DNA of 54,858 nt from Chthoniobacter sp. (GTDB lineage Bacteria; Verrucomicrobiota; Verrucomicrobiia; Chthoniobacterales; Chthoniobacteraceae): contig JAIOPH010000025.1 of NCBI GenBank assembly GCA_021414005.1, positions 1 through 54,858 of the forward strand. Reading direction: 5' to 3'. This document shows positions 16,982 through 24,292 of this stretch, one piece after another (within the stretch, counting starts at the first letter, position 1; every line of letters begins with the position of its first letter). The translations under genes and the position numbers were made by a program. A model generated the notes under the pieces. It ran no database searches. It saw nothing but the letters and a program-made list of their open reading frames with translations, and was not told the origin of the DNA.

Positions 16982-17782
16982 TTAGCTCTCCCCGCGCCTT
17001 CGCTGCCCGAGGAAAAGCCGGAGCAAAAAGATCGGCACGAGCGTTGTGAGCGTCATCACCACGCACACCAGCCAGCCGGGAATCGCGCGGGCGCGATCAC
17101 CTTCGACCGCTGCAAGTCCCGCGCGGACCACTTCTTCGACGGGCACTTTGAAAACCTCCGGCGCGGGAAGCGAATCTCGGGAGTTGGGACGATCCGCGAC
17201 CTGCCCAAACTCCGTGCTCACCGGCCCCGGACACAGCGCCGTGACCGAGACGCCGGTCCCGCGCAGTTCCGCGCGCAGCGCCTCGGAGAAGCTCGTCACG
17301 TAGGCCTTCGTGGCCGCGTACACGGCCATCTTCGGCAGCGGCAGCAGGCTGGCGATGCTGCTCACATTGAGGATCGCGCCGCGACCCGCGCGCACGAGAT
17401 CGGGCAGCAGCGCGTGGGTCAGGCGGGTGAGCGCCTGGATATTTACGTCGAGCATCGCCCGCACGCGCGCCCACTCGCTTTCCTCAAAAAGGCCGTGATC
17501 GCCGAGGCCGGCGTTGTTCACCAGCAGGCTCACGCGCTCCCCGCTGGCCGCGAGCGCCGCGAGCAGTGCCTCGATCTGCACCTCGTCCGCGAGATCGGCG
17601 GCGTGGCAGTGGATGGTCAGGCCCGGACGGTCGAGTTCGCCCGTGAGCGCCTCCAGCCGGTCCCGCCGCCGCGCCACCAGGATGAGCGAGCGCGCGTGCG
17701 GCGCGAGTTGGCGGACAAACTCCTCGCCAATACCCGAAGAAGCACCGGTGATGAGGGCCGTGCAGCCGTGGAAAAAATTCAT
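16982..17782 (-). CDS. Short-chain dehydrogenase/reductase
   Basis: A 266-residue classical SDR oxidoreductase. The NAD(P)-binding TGASSGIG lies at residues 12-19, the NNAG motif near 91-94, the catalytic Ser in VSSIAS near 141, and YAATK (Tyr-x-x-x-Lys) near 155-159. The PGPVSTEFG block follows. The C-terminal tail (about 235-258) is hydrophobic and may anchor the enzyme to the membrane (VCVVMTLTTLVPIFLLRLFL), a feature of DltE/YdfG-like reductases acting on lipid substrates. The start ATG 17782 excludes an upstream in-frame stretch that is only translated heptamer repeat. Confidence 0.9.
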   Translation of the reverse strand: MNFFHGCTALITGASSGIGEEFVRQLAPHARSLILVARRRDRLEALTGELDRPGLTIHCHAADLADEVQIEALLAALAASGERVSLLVNNAGLGDHGLFEESEWARVRAMLDVNIQALTRLTHALLPDLVRAGRGAILNVSSIASLLPLPKMAVYAATKAYVTSFSEALRAELRGTGVSVTALCPGPVSTEFGQVADRPNSRDSLPAPEVFKVPVEEVVRAGLAAVEGDRARAIPGWLVCVVMTLTTLVPIFLLRLFLGQRRRGES

Positions 17783-17804
17783 GGCGCAAGTGGAGGATGG
17801 CCCG

Positions 17805-17890
17805 TGGCTGGTGGCAAGTCGCAAGTCGCAAGTCGCAAGTCGCAGCGCGCGTATTCCACTTGTCACTGGCCGCCGGCCACCTGTCCTCTC
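17805..17890. repeat. Heptamer repeat hairpin filling the SDR-cupin gap
   Basis: The 113-nt divergent gap between the SDR and cupin starts is almost entirely 7-nt periodic. The left arm reads TGGCTGG-TGGCAAG-TCGCAAG three times-TCGCAG. The right arm reads CCACTTG-TCACTGG-CCGCCGG-CCACCTG-TCCTCTC. The arms are imperfect reverse complements of each other (about 17 of 23 positions). Both genes must use promoters within or overlapping this element. Confidence 0.75.
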
Positions 17891-17895
17891 GCCCC

Positions 17896-18249
17896 ATGAC
17901 CGTGCTTCACCTCGCCGACCAAACGCCGTTCACCACCAAGGACGGCTCCACCATCCGCAGCATCCTCGACCGCACCAATGCGCCGGTCGAAAAACAGTCG
18001 CTGGCCGAAGCCCAAGTCCCCGCCCGCACCGCCACACAGCGGCATTACCACCGGCTCGCGGAGGAGTTCTATTTCATCCTCGAAGGCGCGGGTGAAATGG
18101 AGATCGATGGCGAAACGCGTAGCGTCGGCCCCGGCGACGCCATTCTTATCCCGGCGGGAGCGTGGCACACCATCGCGGCGCGGGAAACCCTCCGCTTCCT
18201 CTGCTGCTGCGCGCCGCCGTACGCGCACGAGGACACGTATTTCGCGTGA
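17896..18249 (+). CDS. Cupin-domain protein
   Basis: A 117-residue single-domain cupin. Motif 1 is HYHRLAEEFYFILEGAGEMEIDG (RHYHRxxEExYxILxG) at about 50-72, giving two His and one Glu metal ligands. Motif 2 is PGDAILIPAGAWHTI at about 78-92, giving the fourth His. Such small cupins are metal-dependent isomerases, dioxygenases or sugar-binding proteins. A Cys-Cys-Cys run near 101-103 is odd. There is no pathway context. Confidence 0.85.
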   Translation: MTVLHLADQTPFTTKDGSTIRSILDRTNAPVEKQSLAEAQVPARTATQRHYHRLAEEFYFILEGAGEMEIDGETRSVGPGDAILIPAGAWHTIAARETLRFLCCCAPPYAHEDTYFA

Positions 18250-18326
18250 ACCAAGAAGTAAAAATGCTCCGCTTTGGCGCGCCGTAATGGTCTTGCCGCG
18301 CGGCACGCACCCGCCATTTTACGCGC

Positions 18327-19904
18327 ATGCTGAATGTCCTCATTGCTCTCCTGCTCGGGGTGGTCCTCGGCGCTGCCATCGGGTGGCTGCTCGGGGCGCG
18401 GAAGAGTGCGGGTGACGCTGCCGCTGCGCTCCAACCGTTGGCTGCGGAATTGCGCCAGCAGCTCGCGGCGCGCGAGGCGGCGCTGGCGGAGGCGCAGGGC
18501 GATTGCGCCGACGCGCAAGCCGCACTCGCCGCAGCGCAGGCCACCCGGCACGCCGTGGAAAATGCCGCCCGTGAGCAGCGCACCGAGGACGCCCAGCAAC
18601 TCGGCGAAGCCCGCGCGGCCCGCGCCTCCGCCGAGACGCAACTGACGGCGACGCGCGCGGAACTTTCCCGTGAGCAGGCGGCGCACGCGGCGGCGGTCGC
18701 GCGCCTGGGCGAACTCGACAAATCCCTCGCGCAGCTCCGCGAGGAGGAACGGCAGGCCGAGGCGCGCGAGGCCGAGTTGCGCGCGCAGCTTTTGACGGCG
18801 GAAATGGCGAGGAGCGAGCAGGGTGCGCGGGTCGAGTCGCTGGGCGAAAAACTCGCACTGGAGCGCGGCGAGCTGCAAAAAATTCACGACGCTTTTCGCA
18901 AGGAATTCGAGTCCGTCTCGCATCGCCTGCTCGTGGAAAACGCGAACCATTTCAAGGAACAGAGCAGTGAAAGCCTCGCCCAAATCCTCGATCCGCTGCG
19001 CGAGAATCTGAAGGACTTCAAAACGCGGCTGGAGGAAACCAGCAGCGAGGCCGGCAAGCAAAACGCCGTGCTCAAGGACCAGATTTCCCGCATCGGCACC
19101 GAGGCCGCGAACCTCGCCCGCGCGCTCAAGGGCGACATGAAAGTGCTCGGCAATTGGGGCGAGCAGCGGCTCGACCAGATCCTCGAAAAATCCGGCCTGC
19201 AGCGCGGCGTCCACTTCGAGCGCCAGCACAGCGCCGACGACGCCGAGACGGAGCAGAGGCGCTTCCTCGATGTGATCGTGAAACTACCCGACGGCAAGCA
19301 CCTCGTCATTGATTCCAAGGTCTCGCTGACCAGCTACGAAGCGCACCTCAACACCGACGACGACCTGCTGCGCGCCGCGCATCTGCAGAAGCACATCGAG
19401 AGCATCCGTCGCCACGTCAAAGACCTCGCTGCCAAGCGCTACCAGGATCTTTACGGCATCAGCTCGCCGGATTTCGTCCTCATGTATATCCCGCTCGAAG
19501 CCGCGTTTTTCGCCGCCGTCGCGCAGGAGCCCGACCTTTTTTCCGAGGCGCTGGAGCGCAACGTCGTGCTCATCACCAACAGCACCCTGCTCGCCACGCT
19601 GCGCACCGTCAGCTCCGTCTGGCGGCTGGCCGCACAGCAGGAAAACGCCGCCGAAATCGCCCGGCGCGGAGGTGCGCTTTACGACAAATTCTGCGGCTTT
19701 GTGGACGACCTGCAAAAAGTCGGTGCCGCGCTCGGCGAAGGCCAGAAGCAATACGAAGACGCCATGCGCAAGCTGACGCTCGGCCGCGGCAACCTTGTCC
19801 GCCAAACGGAAGACCTGAAACGCCTCGGGGCCAAAGCCAGCAAGAGCCTGCCGACGCCCTTGCTCGAGGCCGCCCGTGAGGAAAGCGAGAACGTGCTGCT
19901 CTAA
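18327..19904 (+). CDS. rmuC: DNA recombination protein RmuC
   Basis: A 525-residue protein. An N-terminal membrane helix (residues 2-23, NVLIALLLGVVLGAAIGWLL) is followed by a long Ala/Glu/Arg-rich coiled coil (about 30-195). The RmuC nuclease-like domain (about 200-490) has GNWGEQRLDQILEKSGL, DVIVKLPDGKHLVIDSKVSL and FVLMYIPLEAAF, all signature blocks of the family. RmuC limits DNA inversion at short inverted repeats in E. coli, which is notable given the many inverted repeats in this window. No Shine-Dalgarno precedes ATG 18327. Confidence 0.93.
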   Translation: MLNVLIALLLGVVLGAAIGWLLGARKSAGDAAAALQPLAAELRQQLAAREAALAEAQGDCADAQAALAAAQATRHAVENAAREQRTEDAQQLGEARAARASAETQLTATRAELSREQAAHAAAVARLGELDKSLAQLREEERQAEAREAELRAQLLTAEMARSEQGARVESLGEKLALERGELQKIHDAFRKEFESVSHRLLVENANHFKEQSSESLAQILDPLRENLKDFKTRLEETSSEAGKQNAVLKDQISRIGTEAANLARALKGDMKVLGNWGEQRLDQILEKSGLQRGVHFERQHSADDAETEQRRFLDVIVKLPDGKHLVIDSKVSLTSYEAHLNTDDDLLRAAHLQKHIESIRRHVKDLAAKRYQDLYGISSPDFVLMYIPLEAAFFAAVAQEPDLFSEALERNVVLITNSTLLATLRTVSSVWRLAAQQENAAEIARRGGALYDKFCGFVDDLQKVGAALGEGQKQYEDAMRKLTLGRGNLVRQTEDLKRLGAKASKSLPTPLLEAAREESENVLL

Positions 19905-19915
19905 GACGGCATCAG

Positions 19916-20092
19916 TTAGTTGGGTGGCGGTGGGGCGGGTGGGCGGGGCGGAGCGGGATCGCCGAGAAGGAAGGCTTGCTCGGCGGAACTGGTGGGAGGC
20001 TGGGGGGTCGGACGCGGCGGATGGAGGGCGGCAGGGCGGCGGCGGAGGTCGGTTTTGCTGAGGGACGGACGTTTCGGTTCGGGTGCAGTCAT
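19916..20092 (-). CDS. Possible small proline-rich protein
   Basis: A 58-codon frame from ATG 20092, 88 bases after the ExeA-like gene. It is basic at the start (EPKRPSLSKTDLRRRP) and Pro-rich throughout, ending PPAPPPPN, and is probably disordered. It might be the third gene of the FlhG-ExeA-like operon, or chance coding in a Pro-rich GC-rich gap. The surrounding 19905-20180 region holds nothing else I can name. Confidence 0.25.
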   Translation of the reverse strand: MTAPEPKRPSLSKTDLRRRPAALHPPRPTPQPPTSSAEQAFLLGDPAPPRPPAPPPPN

Positions 20093-20180
20093 GCTGGCAG
20101 AGCGGCGGGCGGTCGGGCTGGCGTGAACTTTTTCACTCGACTCCGAAAAGCTGGGCGCGGAGGGGACGGGTGTGCGGCGC

Positions 20181-21143
20181 CTAGAGGCGCACTGCGGCGG
20201 CTTCCACGGAGTCGGCATCGACGAGGGGCTGCTGGTGGTCGGTGCCGTCGATGAGGCTGAGCATGGCGAGTTTGTTCAAGGTGCGGCAGATGCCGCCGGA
20301 GTGGGTGTGGAGTGCGTCGAGGGCGCGCGGGGTGAACAGCTCGGTCATGCGTCCGGCGACGAGGAGGCGGAATTTCACGTACTGCCGCGTCTCGTCGGGC
20401 CGGAGCGGCTGGAGCTGGCTGCGGAGATAGATGCGGTTGCGGAGGGATTCGTAGGTCGGGTGTTCGAGGCGCTGGGCGAGGCGGGCTTCGCCAAAGAGGA
20501 GGCTGGTGGTGAGTTTGCGCTCGGGGATCTCGATATTGGAGATGGTGCGGATGATGTGCAGGCAGTCAGCGTCGAGAAGGTGACATTCGTCCACGATGAT
20601 AACGAGGCGCTGGCTGCGCTGGTGCATCTCGATGATGTGGTTGCTGAGAAGTTTGACCAAATCCTGAACACGCAGAATGCCGACGGGGAGGGCGAGGTTG
20701 AGTTCGGAAAGGATTTCGCGAAGCAGGCCGGTCTTGGTCAGGCCGGGGGTGACTAGGACGAGGATGACCTGGTATTTCGCGGAATCGAGCTGGTCGAGGA
20801 GGAGCTGGCTGACGAGGGTTTTGCCGGTGCCACTGGGGCCGGTGACGAGGCCGAGGGAGGCATTGAATTCCACCGCCTGCAGCATGCTGCGAAAGGCTTC
20901 GGTGTGGCTTTCGGTGCGGTAAAAAAAGTTCGGGTGGACGCAGTCGGCGAAGGGGTTGCCGGTGAGGCCGTAGTATTCGAGGAAGTTGGTGCCGGGGAGA
21001 AGGGCGCGGAGGTTGGCGGCGTCGGCAGGCGGCGGCGCGGGAACGGCGGTGATGAGATCCGCGAGCGGGTCGCGGCTGGGTGGGGCCGGATCGAAAGTGC
21101 TAATCACGGGTTGGAACGGACGGGCGATGGCTTGTGGTTTCAT
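20181..21143 (-). CDS. ExeA/GspA-like AAA ATPase
   Basis: A 320-residue AAA ATPase. Residues 1-50 are Pro/Ala-rich and disordered. EYYGLTGNPFADCVHPNFFY (about 56-75) is the ExeA-type entry motif. Walker A GPSGTGKT is at 102-109, Walker B LVIIVDECH near 185-193, and the sensor region is TTSLLFGEARL. A winged-helix-like C-terminus with FTPRALDALHTHSGGICRTLNKLA follows. ExeA proteins energise assembly of secretion or pilus complexes; similar ATPases also act in transposition (TnsC-like), but no transposase is near. It follows the FlhG/MinD-like gene by 43 bases. No C-terminal peptidoglycan-binding domain is present. Confidence 0.85.
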   Translation of the reverse strand: MKPQAIARPFQPVISTFDPAPPSRDPLADLITAVPAPPPADAANLRALLPGTNFLEYYGLTGNPFADCVHPNFFYRTESHTEAFRSMLQAVEFNASLGLVTGPSGTGKTLVSQLLLDQLDSAKYQVILVLVTPGLTKTGLLREILSELNLALPVGILRVQDLVKLLSNHIIEMHQRSQRLVIIVDECHLLDADCLHIIRTISNIEIPERKLTTSLLFGEARLAQRLEHPTYESLRNRIYLRSQLQPLRPDETRQYVKFRLLVAGRMTELFTPRALDALHTHSGGICRTLNKLAMLSLIDGTDHQQPLVDADSVEAAAVRL

Positions 21144-21186
21144 GGTGTGTGCGATTGGTGTTTTGCGGCATGGGAAGCGGGCCGCT

Positions 21187-22167
21187 TCACGCAGCGGCGG
21201 CGGACTGGCGGGCGGGCGCGGCCTCGGTGGCGTGGGCGAGGAGCCGCGCGGTCATGGCTGTGAAGCGGCGGGCGTTCTCGTTCTCGGGTTGGGCGAGGAC
21301 GAGCGGCAGGCGGCTTTGGTTGGCAGTTTCCACCGCGCGGTCGCGGCGGAGCGAGCCGAGGCTGGTGGGGAGAAAGCCGAGGAAGCGGTGGGTGCAGCCG
21401 CTGAGCCGGGCAAAGATCGCGCCCGCCTCGGCATCGTCGTCGGTCTGGTTGACGATGATGGAAATCTCCGCGCCGAGCTTCGCTTCGCGCGCCACTTTGA
21501 TGACGCCGTAGGCATCGAGCGTGGCGGCGAGGTTCGGCGTGGCGACGACGATGATTTCGTGGGCGAGGGCGAGAAAGTGCATGACTTGCGAGGAAATGCC
21601 CGCGCCGGTGTCGATGAGGAGCAGGTCGAAGTCTGCGGCGAGACGGGTGAGTTCGCGTCCGAGGCGCTCAATGACGCGGGAGTCGAGATCGGCGAGGCCG
21701 GCCATGCCGGAAGCACCGCAAACAATCTGCACGCCGGCGGGGCCGGGCGTGAGGACATCGGCGAGTAAGCTGCGACCCTCGACGACATCGAGGAGCGTGC
21801 CGCGCGGGGTGACACCGGTGAAAATGTGAATGTTGGCCATGCCGAGATCGGCGTCGAAAAGCAGCACGCGCTGCCCGCGACTCGCGAGCGCGGCAGCGAG
21901 GTTCACACTCACGGTGGTCTTGCCGACGCCACCTTTCCCGCTGGTGACCGCGACGACGCGAAGGGTCGGCTGGCTGCGCAGGAACTGCTGCCGCACGGCG
22001 GCGAGCGGCTGGCTTTCGACAAACAGCGCGCGGTGGATTTCGCGAATGCGGGTCATGTCGTGGCGGTCACGAAAAAGCTCGGGAAATTCGCGTTCGATGA
22101 ACTGAAGCGAGGCGGGCTCGATCTCGGGCAGCGGCGATGCGACGGGCGGTTCGGCAATAGTAGTCAT
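21187..22167 (-). CDS. FlhG/MinD-like ParA-superfamily ATPase
   Basis: A 326-residue P-loop ATPase of the MinD/ParA superfamily, closest in pattern to FlhG/YlxH. The N-terminal 70 residues form an acidic/basic extension (FIEREFPELFRDRHDMTRI). The deviant Walker A SGKGGVGKTTVSVNLA follows at about 77-92. DADLGMANIHIFTGVTPRGTL and VQIVCGASGMAGLADLD are FlhG-like blocks, and LLLIDTGAGIS is Walker B-like. These proteins set number and position of polar machines such as flagella or pili. No flagellar gene is in the window, so a pilus or secretion role with the downstream ExeA-like ATPase is more likely. The start ATG 22167 follows a divergent control region. Confidence 0.87.
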   Translation of the reverse strand: MTTIAEPPVASPLPEIEPASLQFIEREFPELFRDRHDMTRIREIHRALFVESQPLAAVRQQFLRSQPTLRVVAVTSGKGGVGKTTVSVNLAAALASRGQRVLLFDADLGMANIHIFTGVTPRGTLLDVVEGRSLLADVLTPGPAGVQIVCGASGMAGLADLDSRVIERLGRELTRLAADFDLLLIDTGAGISSQVMHFLALAHEIIVVATPNLAATLDAYGVIKVAREAKLGAEISIIVNQTDDDAEAGAIFARLSGCTHRFLGFLPTSLGSLRRDRAVETANQSRLPLVLAQPENENARRFTAMTARLLAHATEAAPARQSAAAA

Positions 22168-22227
22168 GCAGGGAGACGAAAGTGGCTGGCTGGCGCGGGG
22201 GAAGACGCCGAAGTCCAAGCGAAAGCC

Positions 22228-22260
22228 CAATATATTGTGGCAGGTTTCAACTTGACTGCC
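22228..22260. promoter_or_regulatory. Possible operator in the divergent FlhG / zinc-ribbon gap
   Basis: In the 137-nt divergent gap there is a perfect 10-nt palindrome CAATATATTG (22228-22237). Next to it is GGCAG...CTGCC (about 22240-22260) with a TTCAACTTGA core. The AT-rich palindrome stands out in GC-rich DNA and includes TATATT, a good -10 match on the minus strand. I see no well-spaced -35, so this is only a candidate. Confidence 0.3.
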
Positions 22261-22304
22261 CATTAGTAGTAGGCATGGTCGCTTTGTCAAGCCCCCGACC
22301 GTTT

Positions 22305-22742
22305 ATGGATGAAATCCATTTTTACTGCGTCATTTGTGGCGAAAGTCTCTGCGCCACGCCCGAAAACGCCGGCGGTTTCTGCGGTTGTCCACGCTGCCTG
22401 CGAGTGATTCCAGTACCCGGTTTCCCTGCGAATTCGGACGGCGGGAGGGAGGCCGCAGAGGCATTTTCACCGGATATTTTGGGAATCGAACTGAAATTTT
22501 ACTGCGGACATTGCACAAACAAAGTGCAGGTGGATGCGCGTCGGCGCGGCCAGACGCTGGAGTGTCCGGTCTGTCACGAGCCGACCAAGGTGCCGGACTG
22601 GCGCGGGACGGTGCCGGCGTTGCGGGAGGACGATGCGTCGCCGCGCACGCCCGCCATTCGCTTGAGCAGCGAGGAGCGGGAGTTTTTGTGCATGCCTATG
22701 CCGGTGCGTGGGGTCACGCCGGTCAGCTCCGTCCTTCCATGA
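22305..22742 (+). CDS. Double zinc-ribbon protein of unknown function
   Basis: A 145-residue protein with two zinc ribbons. The first has CVICGE (C8, C11) and CGCPRC (C26-C31), and the second FYCGHC near 64-69 and LECPVCHEPTKVPDW near 84-98. The FYCxxCxxKxxVDxxxxGxxxxCPxC layout is also found at the N-terminus of the coiled-coil protein at 32160-34355. Zinc ribbons of this kind mediate protein or nucleic acid contacts. The start ATG 22305 is chosen; ATG 22275 would add ten residues. The stop overlaps the next gene (ATGA), so the two are coupled. No enzymatic domain is present. Confidence 0.7.
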   Translation: MDEIHFYCVICGESLCATPENAGGFCGCPRCLRVIPVPGFPANSDGGREAAEAFSPDILGIELKFYCGHCTNKVQVDARRRGQTLECPVCHEPTKVPDWRGTVPALREDDASPRTPAIRLSSEEREFLCMPMPVRGVTPVSSVLP

Positions 22743-23470
22743 AAAAGGCGACCCCATCCGTGTTTGAGCAGCAGTGTCCGGCGTGCGGCGGATTGTTCAC
22801 GATCAGCTCCGCGAGTCGCAAGAAGCGCGTGCAGTGCCCGCGCTGTCGCGAGGTGGTGACGCTCGGCGAACCTGCGGACGTTGCGCCCGCGACGGTGCCG
22901 GACGCCCCGCCGGAATGGGCGGCACGTTGCGATCAACTCCAGACGCGCATCGAGGCGCTGGAGCAGCAAGTCGAAGCGCTCGCCGTGGCCCCGCGCCCGC
23001 ATGCGGCGCTGCTCGCGGATTCCAGCCCGATGTCGCGCGAGCAACTGCTGGCCGGCGACGCTGCGCCCGAGCGCACCGTTCGCGCCCCCGTGGGAGATGA
23101 CGCCGCGCAACCTGTTTTCCGCCCCGAGCGCCGCACGGGCGATCCGCTCCGCGAAATCGCGCTGATAGTGGCGGCGGGCGATGACACGGGGCGGGCGATC
23201 GCGGAAAATCTCCGCGACATCCTCGCCCGCGTCGGCTGGGAAGTGAGCGCGATTCGCACGACCGACGGAAAGGGCCAGAAACGCGCGGGGCTGGTCCTCG
23301 CCGCGGGTCCGGCGGTGCCGACCGGGCGGATCACCGGCACCATGCAGGCGCTCCGCGAAGCCGGTCTGAGCATGAGCTTTCAACTCGATCCCGAGCGCGG
23401 CGATGGCGACGCGGTGATGATCATCGGCGCGGGAGTGGCGGCCGAGAAGGACAGCTCCTCGAAAAAGTAG
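22739..23470 (+). CDS. Zinc-ribbon, coiled-coil protein with a C-terminal alpha/beta domain, function unknown
   Basis: A 243-residue protein coupled to the preceding zinc-ribbon gene. Domains: zinc ribbon CPACGG...CPRCRE (residues 13-36), a short coiled coil QLQTRIEALEQQVEALAV near 67-85, a Pro/Arg-rich linker, and an alpha/beta domain (about 140-235). The last domain starts EIALIVAAGDDTGRAIAENL and ends in VMIIGAG, with alternating strands and helices reminiscent of a receiver or nucleotide-binding fold. No catalytic residues are recognisable. Being divergent from the FlhG/ExeA-like pair, it may belong to the same machine. Confidence 0.7.
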   Translation: MKKATPSVFEQQCPACGGLFTISSASRKKRVQCPRCREVVTLGEPADVAPATVPDAPPEWAARCDQLQTRIEALEQQVEALAVAPRPHAALLADSSPMSREQLLAGDAAPERTVRAPVGDDAAQPVFRPERRTGDPLREIALIVAAGDDTGRAIAENLRDILARVGWEVSAIRTTDGKGQKRAGLVLAAGPAVPTGRITGTMQALREAGLSMSFQLDPERGDGDAVMIIGAGVAAEKDSSSKK

Positions 23471-23518
23471 GCGCGGCGGGTGGGCAGCGGTGGCATGCGA
23501 GTAGCTGGAATTCCCGGT

Positions 23519-24292
23519 ATGACCTCGCTGCACACGCTGAAAACCAAAATCTACGCGGACGGTGCCGACAAAGCCGGGATGCTCGACCTTTACGCCAATC
23601 CTCTCATCCAAGGCATGACCACGAACCCGACGCTGATGAAGAAAGCCGGGATCACCGACTACGAAGCCTTCGCCAAAGACGTGCTCCAGACGGTGCGGCG
23701 GAAACCGATCTCCTTCGAGGTGTTTGCCGACGACTTCGCCGAGATGCGGCGGCAGGCGCTGCGCATGCGCGATTGGCAGGAAAATGTGTACGTGAAAATC
23801 CCCGTGCTCAGTCCCTCCGGGGAGTCCGCCGTGGGGCTGATCCACGATCTCGCGATGGACGGCGTGCGGCTGAATGTGACCGCGATTTTGACCGAACGGC
23901 AGATTGAGCAAGTGGCCGGTGTGCTCGTGGCGGAGGTGCCGTCGGTGGTGTCGATTTTCGCCGGACGCATCGCCGACACCGGTCGCGATCCGCTGCCGAT
24001 CGTGCAGGCGAGTCACGCTCTGCTCGCCGGGCTGCCGCATGCCGAGGTGCTTTGGGCCAGCGTGCGCGAGGTATTCAATATCTTCCAAGCCGAAGCCGCC
24101 GGCGCGCACATCGTCACGGTGCCGCACGATATTTTGCACAAGGCCATCGCGATGTGTGGTCGCGATCTCGACGCACTTTCGCTCGATACCGTGAAGATGT
24201 TCGACCGCGACGCCAAAGCGGCCGGTTACACGCTGGCCACTACGGTCCCGACGGCTCCGGCGGAGACGGCGGCGTTGCGGCAGGCGGCTTAG
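23519..24292 (+). CDS. Transaldolase-family protein
   Basis: A 257-residue (beta/alpha)8 enzyme of the transaldolase family. Motifs: KIYADGAD near 10-17 (usually FIDTA or YADGAD in Tal-like proteins), GMTTNPTLMKKAG at 32-44, and NVYVKIPV with the Schiff-base lysine at 93. AILTERQIEQV and FAGRIADTGRDP follow. Transaldolases move a dihydroxyacetone unit in the pentose phosphate pathway; short Fsa-like members may instead do fructose 6-phosphate aldol cleavage. The start ATG 23519 gives the family length. Its 3' end overlaps the convergent glycosyltransferase-like gene by 53 bases, which is unusually long. Confidence 0.88.
   Translation: MTSLHTLKTKIYADGADKAGMLDLYANPLIQGMTTNPTLMKKAGITDYEAFAKDVLQTVRRKPISFEVFADDFAEMRRQALRMRDWQENVYVKIPVLSPSGESAVGLIHDLAMDGVRLNVTAILTERQIEQVAGVLVAEVPSVVSIFAGRIADTGRDPLPIVQASHALLAGLPHAEVLWASVREVFNIFQAEAAGAHIVTVPHDILHKAIAMCGRDLDALSLDTVKMFDRDAKAAGYTLATTVPTAPAETAALRQAA

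Noticed and set aside
20181..21143. TnsC-like transposition ATPase
   Set aside because: Motifs fit ExeA-type ATPases, the upstream neighbour is FlhG-like, and no transposase or element ends are present.
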